Source: Nannocystis pusilla | GTDB lineage: Bacteria > Myxococcota_A > Polyangia > Nannocystales > Nannocystaceae | Assembly: GCF_026626665.1 (NCBI RefSeq) | Contig: NZ_JAPNKE010000002.1 | Location: 11,862,001 to 11,926,000 of the forward strand | Length of the DNA: 64,000 bases | Direction: 5' to 3' | Part shown: piece by piece, positions 18,616 through 29,229 of the stretch | Numbering within the stretch: the stretch's first letter is position 1 | Layout of the letters: every line of letters starts with the position of its first letter | Notes under the pieces: generated by a model | Told to the model about the DNA's origin: nothing | Database searches by the model: none | Seen by the model: the letters and a program-made list of their open reading frames with translations, nothing else | Translations under genes and position numbers: made by a program

Positions 18616-19743
18616 ATGAAGAATCTTGTTCATGCCGTGGGCCTGCTGGCGCTCGCTGCGGCGTGCGGATCGAACCCGGAGCAGTCGTCCGCGGGCGGCT
18701 CGACGGCGGCCGGGGGTTCGACGTCGGCGGGCGAGCCGACGTCGGCGGCCAGGAGTTCGACGTCGGCGGGCGAGCCGACGTCGGCGGGCGAGCCGAACAC
18801 CGGCGATTGGGACGACCTCGACGAGCCGCACGCGCCGCCGCATCCGCCGGTGGAGCCGGACAACGACGGCGAGCCGACGCGCGGCGGGACGTTGACGTTT
18901 ACCAACATCGGCGCGCCCGGCTGGTGGGGCCGCCGGATCGAGGCCGAACCCGACGATCCGCGCTGCGACGTGCAGTCGGAGGTCATCGATTTCTGGGTGG
19001 GGCGAGGAGTTCGCTGCCGCACCCGGCACGAGGTCACGTCGGATCGGCTGACGCCGTTCAACGAGCAGCTCCACCTCGTGATCGAGGGGCCGCTGCGGGT
19101 GAAGGCGCTGGCGGTGTATCAGCCGCTCGGCGCGGGCGACGGGCCGTGGGCGATCCGCTCGTTCTGGGACCGGCGCGCGCCGGAGCAATCGTACAACCTC
19201 CATCTCTCGGGCCCGAACGGGGCGCCGGCGTTCGTCGGGGACCTCGGCAACAACTGCGCGTATTATGCGATGCAGGAGCGGCCGTTCCCGTGCGGCCCCG
19301 GGAGCGATCCGTACTGCCCCGGGTCGGCGCTCGACTACTACGGGTGGCCCGGCTCGAAGCTGGTCGTGCTGCTGGCGTCGATGCCGTACGCCGACGAGCC
19401 GACGCTGCAGCCGCTGAGCTGCATCGGCGACGGCGAGGACGAGCGAGAGCAGGACGCGCCGTGGATCGGCGTGTCACCGTCCGAGCTCAATCGTGATGGT
19501 TGGTCGGGCTACCACCCGTGCCACTGCTTCAACAACACCGACGGCGGGCAGCTCGGCGACGGCTGCGGCCAGATCAACGTGTTCGAGGTGATCGCGGAGG
19601 CGTCCGGGCCGCAGTGGGGCAACCGCGACATCATCAGCACGGGCATCCGCTCGTATCAGGTGGGGTCGCTCGGGGGAGTGACGTGCGGGATCGCGTCGTG
19701 CGCGATCGAGCAATCCCGACCGACGCGGACCTGGTCGACGTGA
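18616..19743 (+). CDS. Secreted lipoprotein with repeated Ser/Gly/Glu/Pro linker
   Basis: The start at 18616 gives MKNLVHAVGLLALAAACGSN with lipobox AAAC. The linker is built from repeats of TSAGEP, followed by an acidic Pro-rich stretch. A long clean frame follows: GGTLTFTNIGAPGWWGRRIE, WAIRSFWDRRAPEQSYNLHL, ERPFPCGPGSDPYCPGSALD, GWSGYHPCHCFNNTDGGQLG, DGCGQINVFEVIAEASGPQW. Eight or more cysteines suggest disulfides. The frame stops at 19743 after GVTCGIASCAIEQSRPTRTW, probably one indel too early, as coding-like sequence continues to 19997. No family is assigned. Confidence 0.68.
   Translation: MKNLVHAVGLLALAAACGSNPEQSSAGGSTAAGGSTSAGEPTSAARSSTSAGEPTSAGEPNTGDWDDLDEPHAPPHPPVEPDNDGEPTRGGTLTFTNIGAPGWWGRRIEAEPDDPRCDVQSEVIDFWVGRGVRCRTRHEVTSDRLTPFNEQLHLVIEGPLRVKALAVYQPLGAGDGPWAIRSFWDRRAPEQSYNLHLSGPNGAPAFVGDLGNNCAYYAMQERPFPCGPGSDPYCPGSALDYYGWPGSKLVVLLASMPYADEPTLQPLSCIGDGEDEREQDAPWIGVSPSELNRDGWSGYHPCHCFNNTDGGQLGDGCGQINVFEVIAEASGPQWGNRDIISTGIRSYQVGSLGGVTCGIASCAIEQSRPTRTWST
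18718..18796 (+). repeat. Tandem repeat coding the lipoprotein linker
   Basis: The unit TCGACGTCGGCGGGCGAGCC recurs with small changes, giving the TSAGEP repeats of the lipoprotein linker. In-frame repeats like this can change length by slippage. Confidence 0.7.
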
Positions 19744-19997
19744 ACAGCCTGACGGCGATGGACCACGGCGCGGTCATCGACGCCGACGCGCCGGCGATGG
19801 CCGCAGGGCCGGCGTGGCGGCGGCCCAGGACGACCGCTATTATCTGTTCCTGATGGACGAGAACTCGCGCACGGTGCAGGTCGCGGTGATTCATCCGAGC
19901 GAGGTGCCCGCCGCGGCGCAGGCGATCGTGCCGGCCCTTCCCAACGTGATCTCGCGCGCGGTGGTCGACGGGTTCGAACTTGCGCCTGCCGCAGTGA
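19690..19997 (+). CDS. Continuation of the lipoprotein gene or separate gene fragment
   Basis: Two frames carry protein-like sequence directly after the lipoprotein frame: PTDADLVDVNSLTAMDHGAV then, one shift later, AAAQDDRYYLFLMDENSRTV and QVAVIHPSEVPAAAQAIVPA. The natural end is FELRLPQ with TGA at 19995-19997, needing one base fewer near 19980. It could be the C-terminus of the preceding lipoprotein (total about 460 residues) or a small separate protein. The sequence alone does not decide. Confidence 0.4.
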
Positions 19998-20013
19998 GGG
20001 CGGTGGCGAGGCG

Positions 20014-20964
20014 CTATGAATATTCCATGCCGGGGTCGAACTCGATCCATAGCAGCTCGTCCTCGTAGACGAAGCCGCTGGCCGAGACCTCCAGGGAGGC
20101 GAGGCACAGCCGCGCCAGGTGGCCGCTGCTGCTGCTGAGCGCCTCGCGCTTGTCGATGAGCGCGTGTACGCGGGTGCCGTCGGCCGTGATGCCGGGGGCG
20201 AGCGCGGCGGCGACGCGTGCGCGCGTGGGCTCGTCCACGCGGTCGCCGAGCAGGTCGACGCCGGCTGCGCCGAGGCCGATTCGCAGGTTGCTCTGGCGCC
20301 CCGCCGGCGTCGACGCGATGTCGATCTCGCCGCGGCGGTGCCCGTCGAACCGCGCGAGCAGGTCGAGCAGGGCGAGGACCGCCGACAGGGCGTCCGGATC
20401 GCCGGCGCGCAGCACCCGAGCGAGCTCGGGCAACAGCGCGGGGGCGAGGTCGACGCGCCGCCCGGTGGGCTCTGCCGACTCGAAGGGGCGGGTCACGATC
20501 TCGTGGTCCTCCAGCGACAGCGGCAGGTGGGGGGCCTCGTAGGTCGGGACCGTCACGAGGCGGCGGTGCGGATCGTGCGACCGCCACCATTCATACGAGG
20601 TGCGAAGGACGTGAGTCGTAGGCCCCACCACTCCGGCTCGGCCGGCTCGCACCGCTGGTGCTCGAGCACATGCGGCATTCCTTCGTGCACGAGGACGATG
20701 TCGTTGGTGGTGATGTAGATCAGCCCCGTGACGTATTGCAGCGCGAACGCATCGATCTTCTCGAACACCCTGCCGGCATGAGGTGCACCGTCCACCAGTC
20801 CCTGGTCGCCGGGGCGGTCACGCTCGTGGCAGTCGGCTCGGGGGCAGGTCGCCGATAGGGGCTGTCGCTCTCGGTCGCCGGCTCGGGTGTCGCGGTGGGC
20901 GTCGCGGCGGGCGGAGCGGCGGGCGGGAGGGTCCACGGAGCCAGCGAAGCAGGCGCCCGAACAT
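20014..20964 (-). CDS. Hypothetical protein (frameshifted)
   Basis: The start ATG at 20964 reads MFGRLLRWLRGPSRP, then a Pro/Ala/Thr linker (PPAATPTATPEPATESDSPY). The main part is GRVFEKIDAFALQYVTGLIY, HVLEHQRCEPAEPEWWGLRL, TVPTYEAPHLPLSLEDHEIV, LLPELARVLRAGDPDALSAV, SGFVYEDELLWIEFDPGMEY. Shifts lie near 20915, 20780 and 20600. There is no signal peptide or known motif. A helical middle with Leu/Ala heptads and a Trp-rich part suggest a soluble two-domain protein. The function is unknown. It is convergent with the lipoprotein fragment at 19997. Confidence 0.55.
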
Positions 20965-21026
20965 GCGGGATACAGTAGCCGCGTCCGGGTAGATCCGGAA
21001 GCACCGACGTTAGGGCGCACCGGCGC

Positions 21027-21402
21027 TCACAGGACGTTGCGCAGCAGCGCCAGGGCGACCCACACTCGAGCAGGGCGGTGAGGGTGGCGCTGAGGCGGAG
21101 GAGGTCGAACGGGCCGCGCAGCATGCCGACCGCGTGGCCGAGCCGCGCGGCCAGGAACAGGCCGCCGGCCCAGCGAATGGTGGCAGCGCAGGCGCTCGAT
21201 TGTTCATAGAAGAACAGCAGGAGCACGAATGGCAGCACATGCTCGAACGCGTTGGCGTGCGCGCGGATGGCGCGAGTCATGCGTTCGTCGCCGCCGTCGC
21301 CGAGCCGGATCTTCAGGCGCATGCGCGTGACGGAGGTGTTCACGGCCAGCAGCGCGACGAGGAGGAGCAGGAGGGCGGCGAAGACGGGCGTCTCGGAGAC
21401 CA
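21027..21402 (-). CDS. MAPEG-family membrane protein
   Basis: 125 residues with four membrane helices: VFAALLLLLVALLAVNTSVT, FEHVLPFVLLLFFYEQSSAC, IRWAGGLFLAARLGHAVGML, and a last helix read as VWVALALLRNVL after a one-base shift near 21063. The family signature is clear: KIRLGDGGDERMTRAIRAHA followed by NAFEHVLPF (the 'RaH.N..E..P' motif). MAPEG proteins use glutathione in lipid or xenobiotic metabolism, though many bacterial members are uncharacterised. The stop TGA is at 21027-21029. It is divergent from the aldehyde dehydrogenase gene, 92 bases away. Confidence 0.9.
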
Positions 21403-21494
21403 TGCCGGCGAGGGTAGCAGCACCCGAGGCGGGCCCGCCGGCGGCCCGCATGCGCGGTGACGCCTTCGCGGGTAGACTCGCGGCCCCGACCGCC

Positions 21495-23002
21495 ATGGAC
21501 ACTGCCACGATCCCCGCCGGTGCCGCCCGCTTCCTCCAACCCAGGGCCACGTGATCGACGGCCGCGTGGTGTCGCCGTCGACCGGCGCGACGCTGCCCGT
21601 CGAGGACCCCGCGACCGGCGAGATCTTCGCGCAGATCCCCGCGGGCAGCCCGGAGGACATCGACCGCGCGGTCCGGGCCGCGCGGGCCAGCTTCACCGCC
21701 GGGACGTGGTCGCGCGCCGATCCGGCGCACCGCGGGCGAGTGCTGTGGGCGTTCGCGCGGGCGATCCGCGACGAGGCCGAGGCGCTCGCGTGGCTCGAGA
21801 CGCGCGACAGCGGCAAGCCGATCGCCGAGGCTCGCGCCGACATCGTCGGCACGGCGGAGATCCTCGAGTACTACGCGGGCCTGGCGTCGCAAGTGTTCGG
21901 CCAGACCACGCGCGTGCCGGGTAACAGCTTTGCGACGGTGATCCGCGAGCCGGCCGGGGTGGTCGGGCAGATCACGCCGTGGAACTTCCCGCTGTACGTG
22001 GGCGCGTGGAAGTTCGCGCCGGCGCTGTGCAGCGGCTGCAGCGTGGTGCTCAAGCCCAGCGAGCTGACCAGCCTGACGATGCTGGCCGCGGCCGAGCTGG
22101 CGCTTGCGGCCGGGGTGCCGCCGGGGGTGTTCAACGTGGTCTGCGGCACCGGGGCCGAGGCCGGCGCGCCGCTGGCGGAGCATCGGGATGTCGACGTGCT
22201 GGCGTTCACCGGCGGGGCCGTGACCGGGCGCAAGGTGCTGCACGCGCGCGCGGACCGGCTGCGACCGACGCAGCTCGAGCTCGGCGGCAAGTCGCCCAAC
22301 ATCGTGTTCGACGACGCAGACCTCGAGCGCGCCAGCGCGGGCGCGGCGTTCGGCATCTTTTACAATCAGGGCGAGAACTGCAACGCGGGCAGCCGCTTGC
22401 TCGTGCAGGCCGGGATCTACGAGCGCTTCGTGGCGCGCCTGGTCGAGCGGGCGCAGGCGATCCGCGTGCTGCCGCCGCTCGACGAGCGCAGCCAGATGGG
22501 CGCGCTGATCTCGGCGGCGCACCTGCGCAAGGTCGCGGGCTACGTGGATGTCGGGATCCTCGAAGGCGCGACGCTGCTGTGCGGCGGACCGCCGCCGGCA
22601 GAGGGACACTTCACGCGCGGGCACTGGTACCTGCCGACGGTGCTGGCCGACGTGAAGCCGGAACATCGCGTGTTCCAGGAGGAGATCTTCGGGCCGGTGG
22701 TGACGGTCACGAAATTCACCGAGGACGACGAGGCGATCGCGCTGGCGAACGCGACGGAGTTCGGACTGGCGGCCGGGGCGTGGACGTCGAGCGTGCAACG
22801 GGCGCTCCGCTGCTCGCAGGAGCTGCAGTCGGGTTACGTGTGGATCAACAACTACAACCCGACCCCCGTCGAGGTGCCGTTCGGCGGGGTGAAGTCCTCC
22901 GGCTTCGGCCGCGACTGCGGACCACAGGCGGTCGATACGTACACGACGTGGAAGACGGTGCTGTGGGCGCTGTCGCCGTTCGACGACTGGTACAAGCAAT
23001 GA
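21495..23002 (+). CDS. NAD(P)-dependent aldehyde dehydrogenase
   Basis: The preferred start ATG 21495 reads MDTATIPAGAARFLQ and continues, after one missing base near 21537, as QGHVIDGRVVSP, the normal ALDH N-terminus. From 21551 to 23002 the frame is clean. Key residues: VGQITPWNFPLYVGAWKFAP (cofactor side), AFTGGAVTGRKV, the general-base Glu in QLELGGKSPNIVFD, the catalytic Cys in NQGENCNAGSRLLV, and QEEIFGPVVTV. It ends SPFDDWYKQ. The NQGENC and PFGGVKSSGFGRDCG stretches are typical of betaine-aldehyde or gamma-aminobutyraldehyde types. The substrate cannot be fixed from sequence alone. Confidence 0.95.
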
Positions 23003-23129
23003 GCGAGACGGTCGCAGAGCGCTGATGCGAGCGAGTGCCGGTGTCCTCGCGAATGGGGGCAGCGGCGCCGGGCCCGCGCGCTGCATCGTGGTCGTGGGGC
23101 GGGGCGGGTTGGGCTAAGGTCGCGGCAAG

Positions 23130-24442
23130 ATGCGACGATTGCTGCTCCTCGCCGCCCTCCTGACCGCCTGCACGCCCCGCGGGCGCCGTCCGAGCCGACG
23201 GGGGAGGCGGCGCCGGCGATGTTGTCGGGGCCGAGGTGGGCGCGCTGGCCGGGGCGTACGGCAAGCTCGGGGGGTCGCTCGGGCGCCAGGACTACGCGGC
23301 GGGGCTGGCTGCGCTCGACGCGGCGGCGGCGATCGACGGCAGCAACCAGGCGATCGACTATCTGCGCGCCCAGGTGCTGGCGGCCGCGGGGCGCGGCGAG
23401 GAGGCCTTCGCGGTGCTGCGCCGCCTCGACGCGGCGGGCAGCCTGCTGGTGCCGCAGGCGCACGATTTTCCCAAGCTCGGCGGGCCCGAGTTCGAGCGCC
23501 TGGTCGCGGCCGCCCGCGCGGCTGCCGGCGCCGAAGAGCGCTCGCGCGTTCACGCTGGCAGACCGCGCGCTGATCCCCGAGGGCATCGCCCACGACCCGA
23601 CGACCGGCACTTTCTTCGTCGGCAGCATCTACAAGCGCAAGGTCGTGGCCGTCGATCGCAAGGGGGCGGCGCGCACCTCGCGGTGGCGGACGCGACGAAC
23701 GGTCTCTACAGCCCGCTGGGCATGAAGTTCGACGCGCGCCGCAATTCGTTGTGGGTCGCCAGCGCGGCCGGGCCGGAGATGCAGGGCTACGTCGAGGCCG
23801 AGCACCGCGGCAAGGCGGCGCTGCACGAGATCGATCCGTCGACCGGGCAGTCGCGGGCCCGCTACCCGCGTGAATCGGCGGGCCGGCACCTGCTCAACGA
23901 TCTGGTGATCGCGCCCGACGGCGCGCTGTACGTCACCGACAGCGAGGCCGGCGAGGTCTTGACGCTGCGACCGGGGCCCGGCGCGCAGTTCGAGTCGGTC
24001 GCCCCCGCCGGCGAATTCGGCTACCCCAACGGGATCGCCCTGTCCGACGACGGGAGCGTGCTGTTCGTGGCCGACTTCGTGCGCGGGCTGACCGCGATCC
24101 CGCTGGCGACCCGCGAGCTCCACGCTGCCGCACCCGCGCGGCGCAGCGACCCACGGCTTCGACGGCCTGTACTTCCACCGCGGCGCGCTGGTCGGGGTCG
24201 ACAACGGCGCGGGTGGGGGACGGATCGTGCGCCTCGAGCTGGCGCCGGACCTCGGCAGCATCGTCCAGGCAAGAGTGCTCGAGGCCGGGCACCCCGATTT
24301 CCTCATTCCCACCACCGGGGTGCTGGACGGTGATTCGCTGGTCTATATCGCCAACTCGCAATTGCGCAGCTTCGAGGGCGGGCAGGTCTTCCCGCCGGAG
24401 CGGCTGTTCCCGGTGCAAGTGCTGCGATTGTCGCTGCGCTGA
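23130..24442 (+). CDS. Lipoprotein with helical N-terminus and SMP-30/NHL-type propeller (frameshifted)
   Basis: The start 23130 (MRRLLLLAALLTACTPRG) gives a lipobox LTAC. A helical, TPR-like part follows (GRQDYAAGLAALDAAAAIDG, YLRAQVLAAAGRGEEAFAVL). The rest is a six-bladed propeller of the gluconolactonase/SMP-30 type: EGIAHDPTTGTFFVGSIYKR, NGLYSPLGMKFDARRNSLWV, HLLNDLVIAPDGALYVTDSE, YPNGIALSDDGSVLFVADFV, HGFDGLYFHRGALVGVDNGA. Shifts lie near 23190, 23540, 23680 and 24140. The 'PNGIals.Dg..l.vaD' blade holds the usual metal-binding Asn and Asp. It is probably a periplasmic lactonase or sugar-binding protein. Confidence 0.8.
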
Positions 24443-24445
24443 TCG

Positions 24446-24912
24446 TCAGCGCGGGGCCTGAAGCTGCTCGGCGAGCCGATCGAGCAGCTCGCGCCAGCCC
24501 TGCTCGCGCATTTGCGGGCCGTCGGCGCCGTCGAAGAAGGCGCCCTGCTCGGTGTAGAGGAGCCGGGTGCCGTCGCCCTGCGGGCGCAGCTCGATGGTGC
24601 CGAGGGAGGCGCTGATCCGCCTGCCGCCGACGCTCATGGTATAGGCGACGACGATCCGGCGGCCCGGGACGATGTCCTCGTAATGGCCGTCGTTGCGGAT
24701 CTCGGCGCCATTCTTGTCGTCGCGGAAGATCGCGGTCTCGCGGCCGCCCTCGCGGAAGTCCAGGTCAGATGCAGGACGCTCCAGCCCTCGCCCTCGGCGA
24801 ACCACCGCCGCTTCCGCTTGGGGTCGGCCCAGGCCGCGAACACGCGCTCGGCGGCGGCGGGGTAGGTGCGCTCGATGGTGATGGTGCTGTGGACGACGGA
24901 CTCCGTGTGCAT
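24446..24912 (-). CDS. SRPBCC (AHSA1-type) protein
   Basis: The start ATG at 24912 reads MHTESVVHSTITIERTYPAA, then AERVFAAWADPKRKRRWFAE, the standard AHSA1 opening. After one shift near 24765 it continues LDFREGGRETAIFRDDKNGA, HYEDIVPGRRIVVAYTMSVG, and ends QMREQGWRELLDRLAEQLQA. The helix-grip fold binds a hydrophobic ligand. The gene follows the ArsR regulator by 35 bases on the same strand, a very common regulator/SRPBCC operon. Its stop is 4 bases from the stop of the convergent SMP-30 gene. Confidence 0.9.
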
Positions 24913-24947
24913 GGCTGTTCCTCCGTGGTTTGTTTGTCGTGCGCTCG

Positions 24948-25280
24948 CTATTCGTCGGTCTCGGGCTCGGCGAGGAGGTCGCCCAGGCGATCGAGGCGGC
25001 GCTCCCACAGGGCGCGGCGCTCCACGATCCACCGCTCGGCGACGTTCAGCCCGGCAGGGTCGAGACGACAGCTGCGGACCCGCCCGACCTTCTCGGTGCG
25101 GATGACGCCGCTCTGCTCGAGCACCTGCACGTGCTGCACGACCGCCGCGAGGCTCATCGCCAGCGGCGCGGCCAGCTCCTTCACCGAAGCCGGCCCCCTG
25201 CTCAACCGCTCGACCATGGCGCGACGAGACGGATCGGCGAGCGCGTGAAAAACCCGGTCGACGGCGCCAAGGTCAAGCAT
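24948..25280 (-). CDS. ArsR-family transcriptional regulator (intact)
   Basis: The start ATG at 25280 gives MLDLGAVDRVFHALADPSRR. The winged helix is ERLSRGPASVKELAAPLAMS followed by LAAVVQHVQVLEQSGVIRTE and KVGRVRSCRLDPAGLNVAER. There is no Cys metal site in the recognition helix, so it is the non-metal SRPBCC-linked type. 110 residues, no frameshift. The upstream DNA (25300-25345) is unusually AT-rich (TATATCAATACC, minus strand) and is the likely promoter and autoregulatory site for this gene and the SRPBCC gene behind it. Confidence 0.92.
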   Translation of the reverse strand: MLDLGAVDRVFHALADPSRRAMVERLSRGPASVKELAAPLAMSLAAVVQHVQVLEQSGVIRTEKVGRVRSCRLDPAGLNVAERWIVERRALWERRLDRLGDLLAEPETDE

Positions 25281-25865
25281 GGACTTGAGTATTGGATCGC
25301 GCGGCTGAAAGGTCAAGTGAAAACTTTGGTATTGATATAGCGGCAGATAAGGTCGGTTAGAACCTTGTTCTTGGGCAGGATCGGAGTGGGTCGGGCGTCT
25401 TCATCGGGAGACAGGGGAGGACGGGCGAGGGATGTTTGATGAGACATGTTGAAATGGACATGTCTTTAAAACAGGATTGGAGCATGACGAGCGGGCTCGC
25501 CTGGGTGGGACGCTGACGGCGAGTCGGGCTCGCTCGCCGGTGCGGCAATACGATTCGCGCGGACGCCCGGCACATCGCCCGATCGACGGGTGGCGAATCG
25601 CAGTACGCAATGAGTCGCGCAGGCGGCGCGGCGGTACGGGTGAAGCGACGCGCGGGCGAGGTCGCGGCGAGGCGGACGCGCGTGATCGAGGCGACCGGTG
25701 CGGCCACGTCTTCGTCGCTGCGCCGCAATCGTCGCAGCGGGCCACGCCTGGCCTCGCTGGCCGACCCGAGCCGGCGAGAGTCGCGCGCCCTAATGGAATG
25801 AAGGGAGTGGAGCAATGGCCCCGGCTCCGCTGGACGGGTCCCGCGAGGCGACTACGGTTGAGATC
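25281..25865. other. Intergenic stretch with promoter-like AT-rich part and a hairpin
   Basis: About 585 bases. It holds the AT-rich upstream region of the ArsR operon and the hairpin-family element at 25442-25465. The remainder up to 25860 is Arg-rich in all frames and has no gene I can support. Confidence 0.5.
25442..25465. repeat. Hairpin-family element AGACATGT / ACATGTCT
   Basis: AGACATGT (25442-25449) and ACATGTCT (25458-25465) are perfectly complementary across an 8-base loop and are followed by TTAAAA. The stem is the CATGTCC family with T in place of one C. Confidence 0.6.
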
Positions 25866-26186
25866 ATGAAAGAGCGCATCATGACTCGCATTCTCAAGTC
25901 CGCTTCGGCGACGGTCGCCGCGCTGGCGCTGATGACCATCGCGGTGCCCGAGGCCGCCGCAGCGGTCGCGGCCGCGACGATGCAGCCGTCTCCGGCTCCG
26001 CCGTCGCCGACGCCGAACCCGACGCCGCCGCCGAATCCGAACCCGAACCCCAATCCGAACCCCAATCCGCCGAGCCCGGGGCCGAAGCCGCCGTCGCCGC
26101 AGCCGAAGCCGCCGCCGAACCCGATGCCGCCGCCGCAGCCGCCTCCGCCGTCGCCGGCGCCGTCGCCGTCGCCGTCGCCGCTGTGA
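25866..26186 (+). CDS. Secreted proline-rich repeat protein (intact)
   Basis: The start ATG at 25866 gives MKERIMTRILKSASATVAAL, a clear Sec signal (ALALMTIAVPEAAAA). The mature part is almost pure low complexity: PSPAPPSPTPNPTPPPNPNP, then NP dipeptides, PSPGPKPPSPQPKPPPNP, and PSPAPSPSPSPL at the end. 106 residues without frameshift. A polyproline chain of this type would be stiff and extended, as in wall-spanning linkers, but nothing is attached at either end. The function is unknown. Confidence 0.75.
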   Translation: MKERIMTRILKSASATVAALALMTIAVPEAAAAVAAATMQPSPAPPSPTPNPTPPPNPNPNPNPNPNPPSPGPKPPSPQPKPPPNPMPPPQPPPPSPAPSPSPSPL

Positions 26187-26216
26187 ACGCGGACCGAGCT
26201 CGGCACTTCGAGCCGC

Positions 26217-26430
26217 GAGCGAGCGATTGCGGCGGGCCGCGGGTGTCTGCGAGGACCTCGAGGCCCGATGGCGGTGCGCCGCGGTGGCCCGCACGCGACC
26301 GCGAGACTCGGGAGCAGGCGATGGCGGCGTGCCGCGGGCACCTGCGCGAGGACCTCGAGGCTCGATGGCGGTGCGCCGCGGTCGCCCGCACGCGACCGCG
26401 AGACTCGGGAGAAGGCGATTGCGCTGGCCG
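26217..26430. repeat. Tandem repeat of about 97 bp, two full units plus part of a third
   Basis: Units start near 26217, 26314 and 26411. Shared blocks are GAGGACCTCGAGG, GATGGCGGTGCGCCGCGGT and CGCACGCGACCGCGAGACTC. The period is not a multiple of three and there is no known gene here, so the repeat is probably non-coding. It lies between the Pro-rich protein gene and the dipeptidase gene. Confidence 0.75.
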
Positions 26431-26513
26431 CTGGTGCCCACGATGAATGGCGAGCGCGGCGCCGGGATCGGCGAGGTGAGCCGGGGCTCGCGGGTCCGTG
26501 ATAGAATCCGCGG

Positions 26514-27992
<1,479 letters not shown>

Positions 27993-28045
27993 TCTTTCGC
28001 GGGGCTTGTCGGACCGGGCCGCGCCGTGCGAATCATTGGGTGCCG

Positions 28046-28795
28046 ATGACCGCAACCGTGAGCCGATCGATCGTCACCGAGTTCGTCGATTACCCCGCCG
28101 GCGACATCGTGGCCGAGGGCTACCTGGCGCACGACGGGGCGACCGGACGGCCGCGCGCGTGCGTGGTGCTGGCCCACGCGTGGGACGGCCAGAACGGCTC
28201 GATCCGCGCCCGTGCGGAGGAATTCGCGGCCCAGGGCCGGGTGGCCTTCGCCCTCGACGTGTACGGCAAGGGCGTGCGCGGCGAGGAGACCGGCGACAAC
28301 TCGCGCCTGATGTTCCCGCTGCTGAACGACCGCGCGCTGCTGCGCGACCGCCTGGTCGCCGGCGTGGCCGCGGCCCGCCAGCACCCGCTGGTCGACCCCG
28401 ACCGCCTGGTGGTGATCGGCTGGTGCTTCGGCGGCCTGTGTGCGCTCGACGCGGCGCGCAGCAACGCCGGCGGGGTCCGCGGGGTGGTGTCGATCCACGG
28501 GGTGCTGCGGCCGCCGGGCTTCCCGAGCAGCCGAAGATCGGCGCGAAGATCCTGGTGCTGCACGGCTGGGAGGACCCGATCGCGCCGCCCGAGGACGTGC
28601 TCGGGATGGCCCGCGAGCTGACCGCCGCCGGCGCCGACTGGCAGATCCACGCGTACGGCCATGCGATGCACGCGTTCACGTTCCCCGGCGCGCAGATGCC
28701 CGAGCGCGGGCTGCAGTACGACGCGAACGCGGCCCGCCGCGCAGCAGGCGATCGACGCGTTCCTGGCCGAGACGCTCGGGCCGGTCGAGCGCTAG
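28046..28795 (+). CDS. Dienelactone hydrolase family protein
   Basis: The start ATG at 28046 reads MTATVSRSIVTEFVDYPAGD. The alpha/beta hydrolase core shows RACVVLAHAWDGQNGSIRAR, the Cys nucleophile in VVIGWCFGGLCALDAARS, the acid in HGWEDPIAPPEDVLGMAREL and the His in YGHAMHAFTFPGAQ: a Cys-Asp-His triad as in dienelactone hydrolases. Two shifts (about 28525 and 28735) are needed to reach the natural end AIDAFLAETLGPVER with TAG at 28793-28795, about 250 residues. The substrate is not predictable. It follows the dipeptidase gene by 54 bases on the same strand. Confidence 0.9.
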
Positions 28796-29229
28796 CGCAG
28801 GAGGCGGCCGGCCGCGCGGGCTGTCGCGGCAATGAGGGCAGGAGCGGCGCCGCCGCGGGTCGACCTGAATCATCGTTTCGTGGCGGCTCGAGAGGACGAC
28901 GTGGCCGCGGGAGGATGGCCGCGTCCCACAGCATGATAGCTGCGACCCGCGTCATCGATGCATTCGTCGCTCGCCCGGTCGGGCCTGCTCGCGCGGTCGG
29001 TCGGATTGGTGAATGTATGATCCGGAGACCCTCGTGCTCGCCGAAGCCGACGAGCCGTCGTCGCCGGCGAATCGAGGGTGCACGTATCGCGCCCCGTCGG
29101 CGCTCGCCTCGCGGCATGGCGGTCGCGTCTGCCACGATTGCCCGTGACCGGCCGCCTGGCCCGGCAGAGGTTGCTCCGGGGTTTGCACGAGCGCGCCGAT
29201 TGCCCAGACTTCGCGGCAACGAGGTCTGC
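28796..29229. other. Intergenic stretch, nothing recognised
   Basis: About 434 bases before the eRF1-like gene. Open frames on both strands are Arg/Ala-rich and unlike any family. No hairpin-family copy was found. Confidence 0.4.

Noticed and set aside
26217..26430. CRISPR array
   Set aside because: The repeats are 97 bp tandem units with no spacers, and no cas genes are seen.
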